32,295 bases of DNA, from contig JAKAQP010000016.1 in the NCBI GenBank assembly GCA_021822485.1, forward strand, positions 1 through 32,295, given 5' to 3'. The translations under genes were made by a program, and so were the position numbers. Shown here piece by piece: positions 26,309 to 32,295 of this stretch (within the stretch, counting starts at the first letter, position 1; each line of letters starts with the position of its first letter). The DNA is from a bacterium. Lineage in GTDB: Bacteria; SZUA-79; Acidulodesulfobacterales; Acidulodesulfobacteraceae. The notes beneath the pieces are model-generated. The model was not told the DNA's origin. It ran no database searches and saw only the letters and a list, made by a program, of their open reading frames with translations.

Positions 26309-26337
26309 GTTTCTTAAACAGTTTCTTAAAAAAAAAA
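26295..26337. repeat. A- and T-tracts with a repeated AGTTTCTTAAA
   Basis: A run of 11 T (26295-26305) and a run of 10 A (26328-26337) enclose two direct copies of AGTTTCTTAAA (26308-26318 and 26320-26330, 12-bp period). The block lies between the divergent hsp20 and purM promoters and directly upstream of the hsp20 -35 box. It could be a curved UP-element-like region or a regulator site. Confidence 0.6.
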
Positions 26338-26366
26338 TATTGCCGATTCCATTTTGCTAAAGGCGC

Positions 26367-26395
26367 TTTACAAAATTTATAAAAAATTATAAAAT
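26367..26395 (+). promoter_or_regulatory. Promoter of purM
   Basis: TTTACA (26367-26372), a spacer of exactly 17 bp and TAAAAT (26390-26395) give one mismatch in each box. Transcription should start near 26402, about 3 bases before the purM ATG at 26405, with no Shine-Dalgarno sequence. A leaderless or nearly leaderless mRNA is predicted, as for trpE. Confidence 0.6.
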
Positions 26396-26404
26396 CATAC
26401 GACT

Positions 26405-27463
26405 ATGGATTATAAAAAAGCAGGCGTTGATATAGAAGCGGGAAAAAAAGCCGTTAACGATATAACTTCAATAGTAAAAAGCACATATACTAAAGGCGTA
26501 ATAGATAATTTCGGGTTATTCGGCTCGCTTTTTTCGCTTAGGGAATTTAATTATAAGCATCCGGTTTTAGTTTCGGGAACGGACGGCGTAGGTACGAAAC
26601 TTAAAATAGCTTTTGCGGCAAATAAACACGATACCATAGGCATAGATTTAGTCGCTATGAGCGTAAACGATATCGCTTGTCTTGGAGCAAAACCGCTTTT
26701 TTTCTTAGATTATATATCTACTTCAAATTTAAATACGGAAATTATTAAAGAAATAGTATCCGGCATAGCGACAGGGTGCAAAGAGGCTAAATGCTCTCTT
26801 CTTGGCGGCGAAATGGCTGAAATGCCGTCTTTTTATCAGTCGGGCGAATACGATTTGGCCGGTTTTGCGGTGGGGATAGTCGAAAAAGACGAAATTATAG
26901 ACGGAAAAGAAATTAAAGAAGGCGACGGCGTTATAGGCATAGCTTCAAGCGGACTGCATTCCAACGGTTACTCGCTTGCCAGAAAGATAGTATTCGAGAT
27001 GATGGGTTTAGGCATAAACGATCCCCTGCTCGGCAACGGAAAAACCGTTAAAGACGTTCTGTTAGAGCCGACTATTATTTATTCGGAACTGATAAGCGCG
27101 CTTAAAGGAAAATTTAAAATTAAAGGAATTGCACACATAACGGGAGGCGGCATAACGGAAAATTTAGTAAGGATACTTCCTGAAACCGTTTCTGCCGAAA
27201 TAGACGGAAATTCATGGAAAGTTCCGGAACTTTTTAAAATATTAAAAGAAAAAGGCGGCATAAGCGGCGACGAGTTTTACAGGGTTTTCAATGCCGGTAT
27301 AGGCATGATTATAATCGCAGAAGCAAAAGAAATCCAAGACATCGTAAAGTTCATTAATAACGAGGTTTTTTATTCGGGCGGCAAAAAATTTAATTCATTC
27401 AATATAGGCTCTATATTTAGCAATAAAAACCGTAACGGCCAACCGTCGGTCAATATAAAATAA
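26405..27463 (+). CDS. purM: Phosphoribosylformylglycinamidine cyclo-ligase (AIR synthetase)
   Basis: Fifth step of purine synthesis, the ATP-dependent ring closure of FGAM to AIR. Typical segments are MDYKKAGVDIEAGKKAV at the start, VSGTDGVGTKLKIAF, IGIDLVAMSVNDIACLGAKPLFFLDY, LLGGEMAEMPSFY, YDLAGFAVGIV, IASSGLHSNGYSLAR and AHITGGGITENLVRILP. Length is 352 residues, normal. It is the first gene of a purM-purN-CDF unit and diverges from hsp20. Confidence 0.97.
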   Translation: MDYKKAGVDIEAGKKAVNDITSIVKSTYTKGVIDNFGLFGSLFSLREFNYKHPVLVSGTDGVGTKLKIAFAANKHDTIGIDLVAMSVNDIACLGAKPLFFLDYISTSNLNTEIIKEIVSGIATGCKEAKCSLLGGEMAEMPSFYQSGEYDLAGFAVGIVEKDEIIDGKEIKEGDGVIGIASSGLHSNGYSLARKIVFEMMGLGINDPLLGNGKTVKDVLLEPTIIYSELISALKGKFKIKGIAHITGGGITENLVRILPETVSAEIDGNSWKVPELFKILKEKGGISGDEFYRVFNAGIGMIIIAEAKEIQDIVKFINNEVFYSGGKKFNSFNIGSIFSNKNRNGQPSVNIK

Positions 27464-27542
27464 CTTAATGTTCTAAGTTCAAATTTCTTACAATAACATC
27501 TAAATATAATAAACCGCAATAATAAAATAGTGTAAATAAATA

Positions 27543-28142
27543 ATGCAAAAGAAAATAAATTGCATAATTTTAGCTTCCGGAAACGGTTCTAACGCTTTAA
27601 ATTTAATACATGTATTTCACATCGATACCAAAGAGCATAAAAATGCCGTATGCGGTATAAATATATCGGCGGTCGTTTCAAATATAAAAAATGCGCCGGT
27701 TATTGAAAAAGTCAGGCTTGCCGCTCCCGATATTCCCGTTTTTTTTCTTCCTTACGTTTCGGTTTCGGAAAGGGGAAATTTTGAAAAAGAGCTTGAAAGC
27801 ATTATAAAAAGATTTAATATAAACTGTATAATTCTTGCAGGTTTTATGAGAATATTATCCAAAGAATTCGTTTCTAAATTTCATAAGAAAATAATAAATA
27901 TACATCCTTCCCTGCTGCCTGCTTTTAAAGGAAAAGATGCTATAAAAAGCGCATTCGATTACGGAGTAAAATATACGGGTGTTACCGTGCATTACGTTAC
28001 TCCCGAAGTAGATGCAGGTCCTATTATCTGCCAGGAAGTCGTTAAGATCGAAGAAACCGATACCGTTGAATCTTTAGAGCTAAAAATTCACGATATCGAA
28101 CATAGAATTTATCCTGCTGCGTTAAAAAAAATATTTGTATAA
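27543..28142 (+). CDS. purN: Phosphoribosylglycinamide formyltransferase (folate-dependent)
   Basis: Formylates GAR using 10-formyl-tetrahydrofolate. The phosphate loop ILASGNGSN is at residues 9-17 and the catalytic residues are N119 and H121 in INIHPSLLPAFKG and D157 in EVDAGPII. LAGFMRILS is also conserved. Length is 199 residues. The 79-bp gap after purM contains AT-rich sequence with TATAAT at 27505-27510 but no matching -35, so I make no promoter call. No Shine-Dalgarno sequence is visible before the ATG. Confidence 0.95.
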   Translation: MQKKINCIILASGNGSNALNLIHVFHIDTKEHKNAVCGINISAVVSNIKNAPVIEKVRLAAPDIPVFFLPYVSVSERGNFEKELESIIKRFNINCIILAGFMRILSKEFVSKFHKKIINIHPSLLPAFKGKDAIKSAFDYGVKYTGVTVHYVTPEVDAGPIICQEVVKIEETDTVESLELKIHDIEHRIYPAALKKIFV

Positions 28143-28157
28143 AATATTTGAAATAAA

Positions 28158-29048
28158 TTGAAACAGTTCACTATAAGCCGCGAAAGTATTTTTAATAAAC
28201 TCAAGTTTGTTTCCTACGTCGGTATTTTTGCGAATATTATTTTAACTTTAGCAAAATTTTACTTCGGCATTGTCGGACATTCCGAGGCGTTGGTCGCCGA
28301 CGGCTTTAATTCGCTTTCTGATATTTTTGCCGGACTGGTAGTTTACATATCTTTTAAAATATCTAACAAACCCCAGGACAAAGAGCATCCGTACGGACAT
28401 GCAAAAGCCGAAATGATAGCTACTTTTTTGGTGGCGTTAATCTTAATACTTTTCGGACTGTTTATTATAGCGGTATCGTCCTTTAAATTATATTTCCGCT
28501 ACTATGAACGTCCGGCGCTCGATACTCTCATCGTTGCATCGGCTACTATAATTATAAAAGAAATTCTTTATAGATGGACTTTAAGGTGGGGCAGGCTTTT
28601 AAAATCTACGGGTTTGATCGCAACCGCATATGACCACAGAAGCGACGTCGTAGTGTCTATCGCCGTAGTAATAGGGATTATTTTTGCTATAAAAGGTTAT
28701 TACTATATGGATCCCATAGCAGGAATAGTCGTAAGTTTTTTTATATTCCGTCTTGCCGTAAAACTTATTAAAGAATCTATAAGCAATCTTATGGACGAAA
28801 GCCCTCCGTCATCCGTGGTAGATAAAATAAAAAACGTAATTACTTCAGTGAAAGGGGTTGAGCGCATTACGAATATTAAGGTAAGAAAATCCGGTCCTTA
28901 TTTTTACATAGATGTCGAAATAGAAATTAATCAAAATATGACCGTTAAAATGTCTCACGATATAGCGGAAAGCGTTAAAAGCAGGCTTATGTCGTCAAAT
29001 ATTTATATAAACGACGTTATGGTCCATATAAATCCTTTTGAGTATTGA
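28158..29048 (+). CDS. Cation diffusion facilitator family metal transporter
   Basis: Inner-membrane antiporter that exports divalent metal ions. Six hydrophobic helices lie in residues 15-205, followed by a cytosolic metal-sensing domain (about 210-296). Family segments are HSEALVADGFNSLSD and EHPYGHAKAE. The transport-site residues are N51 and D55 in TM2 (N-x3-D) and D159 and D163 in TM5 (D-x3-D), the pattern assigned to the manganese-type branch rather than the zinc type (H-x3-D in both); substrate is therefore inferred to be Mn2+ or Fe2+. The start is a TTG at 28158: an in-frame TGA at 28149 prevents any earlier start, and no ATG lies near. It is 15 bp behind purN, so probably in the same transcript. 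Confidence 0.92.
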   Translation: MKQFTISRESIFNKLKFVSYVGIFANIILTLAKFYFGIVGHSEALVADGFNSLSDIFAGLVVYISFKISNKPQDKEHPYGHAKAEMIATFLVALILILFGLFIIAVSSFKLYFRYYERPALDTLIVASATIIIKEILYRWTLRWGRLLKSTGLIATAYDHRSDVVVSIAVVIGIIFAIKGYYYMDPIAGIVVSFFIFRLAVKLIKESISNLMDESPPSSVVDKIKNVITSVKGVERITNIKVRKSGPYFYIDVEIEINQNMTVKMSHDIAESVKSRLMSSNIYINDVMVHINPFEY

Positions 29049-29077
29049 ATATTATTATAAATAACGTAACGGCAGAG

Positions 29078-30511
29078 TTAAACCTGTTTTTTAATATCTA
29101 TTTTGTATTCGTTGATTTTTTTCCGCAATGTATTTCTGTTAATTCCCATAAGTTTAGAAACTTTAAGCTGATTAAAATTATATAAATTAAGTATTTCTTC
29201 TATAATTATTTTTTCGGTCAATACCATTATCGATTTATAAACATCGCTAATTTCGGTATCATTGACTTTTTCGATGTAATTTTTTATTTTTCGTTTAATA
29301 ATATCTTCAAAAGGGTCGGTTTCCGCTTTTTTGTCTTTTAAATTATTTTCGCCGTTATTCAATATTTCTATGAAATCGTCTGAATTTAATACCGACGAAG
29401 GCGACATAACCATGCATCTTCTAATTGCGTTTTCAAGTTCTCTTATATTTCCCGGGAAATTATACGACTGAAGCAAAGAAAGCGCATCGCCGCCTAGCTG
29501 TTTTTCCGGAATGTTCAGCTCTTGAGAAAACTTTTTTATAAAAAAGTCGGCTAAAATAGGTATATCAGATTTACGTTCCCTTAAAGGCGGCAGGGTAATT
29601 TCTATAACGTTAAGCCGGTAGTATAAATCTTCCCTGAATTTTGCGTTTTTAACCATAGACTTAAGATTTTTATTTGTAGCGGCAATAATTCTAACATCTA
29701 TTTTAACCGGTTTATTTGAACCGACGGGCTCAATCTCCTTTTCCTGTATAGCGCGTAAAAGTTTAGCCTGGAGATTAAGCGGCATATCTCCGATTTCGTC
29801 TAAAAAGATAGTGCCTCCGTTTGCGCTTATAAATTTGCCTTCTTTTTTTTCGTTTGCGCCGGTATATGAACCCTTTTCGTGCCCGAACAGTTCGGATTCG
29901 AGAAGTTCCGATGGAATGGACGGAGTGTTTACGATGATAAAAGGTTTATTGCTTCTTACGCTGTTTAAATGTATCGCTCTTGCTATAAGTTCCTTGCCCG
30001 TACCCGATTCCCCCAAAATTAATACGGTAATGTTGTTGTGCGATAACTTGCCTATAGTTTTAAAGACCTCCTGCATAATTTTAGATTTGCCTACAAGCAG
30101 TGTATCGAGAAAATCTTCCGATTTTTCAAGTTTTTTGCCGGTTAAATCGTCGTTTTTTTTTATTTTTTCTATTATTCCGAGAATTTCTTCCAATTCAAAA
30201 GGTTTCGTTATGTAATCGTATGCGCCTTTTTTCATAGCATCTATGGCGTTTACCATAGTGTTCTGGGCGGTCATAATTATAACGTTTGGTTTATCGTCTA
30301 ATTTTCTTGTATAAGCCAGTACTTCCATGCCGTTAATTTTAGGAATTCTTATATCGAGAAATATAGCAAAATAGCGGTTATTTTTGATATAGGACAGCGC
30401 TTCTTCTCCATCGGATGCGGTTTCGATTACGAATTCGTCTTCAAGAAGTTTTTTTAATACGTAAACCAAGCTTTGCTCGTCATCGACGATTAAGATTTTA
30501 TGTTTTTTCAT
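29078..30511 (-). CDS. NtrC-family sigma54-dependent response regulator
   Basis: Two-component activator of sigma54 promoters. The receiver domain (1-120) has the acidic pocket D10-D11, phosphoacceptor D53, T81 and K103. The AAA+ domain (about 138-370) has Walker A GESGTGKE at 167-174, the sigma54-contacting loop at 214-219 and Walker B LDE with D238 and E239. The loop reads GSYTGA where most have GAFTGA. A Fis-type helix-turn-helix ends the protein (FNQLKVSKLMGINRNTLRKKI). Length is 477 residues. No histidine kinase is next to it, so its signal and targets are unknown; I saw no sigma54 promoter in the window. It lies 17 bp downstream of moeA. Confidence 0.93.
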   Translation of the reverse strand: MKKHKILIVDDEQSLVYVLKKLLEDEFVIETASDGEEALSYIKNNRYFAIFLDIRIPKINGMEVLAYTRKLDDKPNVIIMTAQNTMVNAIDAMKKGAYDYITKPFELEEILGIIEKIKKNDDLTGKKLEKSEDFLDTLLVGKSKIMQEVFKTIGKLSHNNITVLILGESGTGKELIARAIHLNSVRSNKPFIIVNTPSIPSELLESELFGHEKGSYTGANEKKEGKFISANGGTIFLDEIGDMPLNLQAKLLRAIQEKEIEPVGSNKPVKIDVRIIAATNKNLKSMVKNAKFREDLYYRLNVIEITLPPLRERKSDIPILADFFIKKFSQELNIPEKQLGGDALSLLQSYNFPGNIRELENAIRRCMVMSPSSVLNSDDFIEILNNGENNLKDKKAETDPFEDIIKRKIKNYIEKVNDTEISDVYKSIMVLTEKIIIEEILNLYNFNQLKVSKLMGINRNTLRKKINEYKIDIKKQV

Positions 30512-30528
30512 AATTGATTATTATAAAG

Positions 30529-31755
30529 TCAGATCAGGTAAGTATCTAATAATTCGCCCTTATGTATGACGTCTGCGTCTTCCGGAACGGATATAATAGA
30601 ATTCATAATACCGAAAACGTTTATCGTCGCAGGCCCCGATTTTTCAAATATTTCTGAATACACGGTTCCGTCTTTATAGAAAGTATTAGCCGGTATAAAT
30701 TCTCTTCTTTTATTTTTTTTAATATATTCAAATGAAGAAACCGATTTAATTGCGCGCACCCGGCTGTTTATTTTGATATGCCCGTTTATGAAAGGTTTAA
30801 CGTATACGGCCAAGCAGGTATAAAATGCAACGGGGTTTCCGGGTAGCATAAAAACCGGTATTTTTTTATTTATCAATCCGAAAGAAAAAGGTTTTGCAGG
30901 TTTAATAGCTACCTGCCTGAATTTAATTTTAAAACCTACGGCTTCAAGCGCCTTTTCGGTAAAATCTTTATCGCCGAAAGAAGCCCCTGCGGAAGTTATT
31001 ATTATTTTACTAGTTTTTACCGCTTGCGTCAAAACTTCTACTATTTCTTCCAAATTATCCCTGCATATCGCATTATTAACAACGGTGCAACTGTTTTGTA
31101 TTAAAAAATTTTCCGCCAATATTCCGTTGGAATTAAAAATTTTGCCGTATGCGGGTTTTTTATCGAAGCCTATAATCTCGTTTCCGGTGGAAATAACGGA
31201 AACCGGTATTTTTTCATATACCTTTATCTTCGTTATGTTGCAGGAGACGAGCAGAGATATATTTTCGGGAGTCAGTCTGGTATTTTTTTTTAAAATAACC
31301 TCGCCTTTTTTAATAACCTCGCCTCGGTTTCTTACATTTTTACCGGATTTCACTGGAGAACTTACTATAAGGTTATTGTTTTCTACTACGGCATCTTCAA
31401 TAGGTATTACGGCATCTAAAGTTTTCGGTATATATCCGCCCGTCATTATGCGGACGGCAAAGTTTTCGCCGTCCGGTTTTTTATATTTATAATTAACTGA
31501 GGCATCCCCGGCATATACGACTTTTTTGTATATAGCCAATTTTAATTGCGAAGAATTAATTTCTTTCGTCAAATCGGAATTAACGGCATATCCGTCCATA
31601 GCGGAATTGTCGCAGGCCGGATAATCGACGTCAGATATTGCATCGTCGTATAAAACCCTGTCCATCGCGTTTGCGACGGATATTTTTTCGGCTTTTAAAG
31701 ATGCGGACGTATTTATAGAATTTATAATATTTAAAGATTCATCGAAAGATATCAT
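30529..31755 (-). CDS. moeA: Molybdopterin molybdenumtransferase
   Basis: Inserts molybdate into adenylylated molybdopterin to form the molybdenum cofactor. The N-terminal part shows DYPACDNSAMDGYAV, as in the family, followed by GGYIPKTLDAVIPIED and VISTGNEI. The active-site region reads SAGASFGDKDF, where SGGVSVGxxD is usual, and then IKPAKPFSFG and FMLPGNPVAFY. The C-terminal beta domain follows. Length is 408 residues. It implies molybdenum (or tungsten) enzymes elsewhere in the genome. Its start directly abuts the stop of the LysM gene. Confidence 0.93.
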   Translation of the reverse strand: MISFDESLNIINSINTSASLKAEKISVANAMDRVLYDDAISDVDYPACDNSAMDGYAVNSDLTKEINSSQLKLAIYKKVVYAGDASVNYKYKKPDGENFAVRIMTGGYIPKTLDAVIPIEDAVVENNNLIVSSPVKSGKNVRNRGEVIKKGEVILKKNTRLTPENISLLVSCNITKIKVYEKIPVSVISTGNEIIGFDKKPAYGKIFNSNGILAENFLIQNSCTVVNNAICRDNLEEIVEVLTQAVKTSKIIITSAGASFGDKDFTEKALEAVGFKIKFRQVAIKPAKPFSFGLINKKIPVFMLPGNPVAFYTCLAVYVKPFINGHIKINSRVRAIKSVSSFEYIKKNKRREFIPANTFYKDGTVYSEIFEKSGPATINVFGIMNSIISVPEDADVIHKGELLDTYLI

Positions 31756-32295
31756 TTATCTGGTTATCTTAAGCAATTCGCCCGGATATATAGAATTTGG
31801 ATTTTTTATGTTGTTTTCAGCCATTATATCTTTGACATTATCATGAAATTTTGCGGAAATATCGTAAAGCGAATCTCCAAATTTTACCCTATAGTATAAA
31901 AAACCGCTATTCGTTCTTTTTGCCTCATAGTTATTGCCGCCGCTCTTAATATAAGAATATCTTATCCTATTGGCCGAACCGCCGCCTTTTAGAAATATTT
32001 TTTCTCCCGCATGTATATCGTTTCCGTTAATCAGGTTGATGCTTTTAATATAATTTATAGATACGTTAAATTTTTGGGATATGCTCCATAAAGTCATTCC
32101 CGGTTTCACGATAATATATGATAAAGCTGCATTGCCGAAAGTACTTTGTCCATATGTTTTTTGAGAACCGTTTATCCCCGGAATAGTTATTTTTTCCCCT
32201 ACTTTCAGTATAGAATAGCCGTTAAGTCCGTTGTACCTCTCTATTGCCGCAAGAGACACTCCGTACTTGGAAGCAATCCCCATAAGCGTATCGCC
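31756..32295 (-). CDS. LysM-repeat protein, N-terminal part outside the window
   Basis: Three LysM peptidoglycan-binding repeats are visible in about 179 residues. The first begins GDTLMGIASKYGVSLAAIERYNGL and ends KVGEKITIPG, the second is around VKPGMTLWSISQKFNVS, and the third is VKFGDSLYDISAKFHDN ending at the C-terminus. The frame is open to the right edge and the GDTL of the first repeat lies upstream of the ATG at 32283, so that ATG is internal. The missing part could be a signal peptide and a catalytic domain, for example a MltD-type transglycosylase, but nothing here shows it. Probably first of a LysM-moeA-ntrC operon. Confidence 0.9.
   Translation of the reverse strand, partial: GDTLMGIASKYGVSLAAIERYNGLNGYSILKVGEKITIPGINGSQKTYGQSTFGNAALSYIIVKPGMTLWSISQKFNVSINYIKSINLINGNDIHAGEKIFLKGGGSANRIRYSYIKSGGNNYEAKRTNSGFLYYRVKFGDSLYDISAKFHDNVKDIMAENNIKNPNSIYPGELLKITR

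Noticed and set aside
26303-26309. CTTGAAA as a sigma32 heat-shock promoter
   Set aside because: The matching CCCCATNTA-type -10 is absent; the spacing and -10 fit the housekeeping sigma factor better.
32283-32283. ATG at 32283 as start of the LysM gene
   Set aside because: The GDTL of the first LysM repeat is encoded upstream in the same open frame, so the gene continues past the right edge.

Overview
The window is bacterial, AT-rich chromosomal DNA that is almost entirely coding. No intergenic stretch exceeds about 180 bases, and I see no rRNA, tRNA, CRISPR, insertion sequence or phage gene. LptD shows that the cell has an outer membrane with LPS. The spc/alpha ribosomal order, the LptD type, NtrC-like and MoeA genes and a small periplasmic c-type cytochrome suggest a Gram-negative, respiring organism related to the old Deltaproteobacteria. 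An AT-rich acid-mine-drainage lineage (Acidulodesulfobacterium-like) is possible, but that is a guess from style, not a result. Coding is dominated by ATA, AAA and AGA codons, and GTG or TTG starts occur (rpmJ, rpsD, the CDF transporter).

Layout. (1) 1-5865, plus: end of the spc operon and the whole alpha operon (secY partial, adk, map, infA, rpmJ, rpsM, rpsK, rpsD, rpoA, rplQ). (2) 5968-13000, plus: the complete tryptophan pathway trpE, then trpG-D-C-F-B-A; trpE and trpG each have their own promoter-like sequence. (3) 12854-19163, plus: accD, folC, lptD, rfbB and rfbD continue from trpA with tiny gaps or overlaps. This makes one 11-gene train from trpG to rfbD that mixes tryptophan, fatty-acid and folate synthesis with LPS export and dTDP-sugar synthesis. 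(4) 19311-19712: a lone c-type cytochrome with a clear terminator behind it. (5) 19805-25776, plus: a DUF502 membrane protein, a divergent RsmE-like methyltransferase, smc and ftsY. (6) 25804-26229, minus: a small heat-shock protein, divergent from (7) 26405-29048, plus: purM, purN and a cation diffusion facilitator. (8) 29078-32295, minus: a LysM protein (cut by the right edge), moeA and an NtrC-type sigma54 activator, probably one operon.

This is mainly housekeeping DNA and I found no new multi-gene system. The points most worth a second look are: promoters of trpE, trpG and purM that lie so close to the start codon that leaderless mRNAs are predicted; the trp-to-envelope gene train; an RsmE that has lost its two hallmark arginine motifs; an SMC with an altered signature motif; a two-cysteine LptD; an 18-bp tandem duplication in a cytochrome signal peptide; and an all-A/U hairpin around the hsp20 ribosome binding site.
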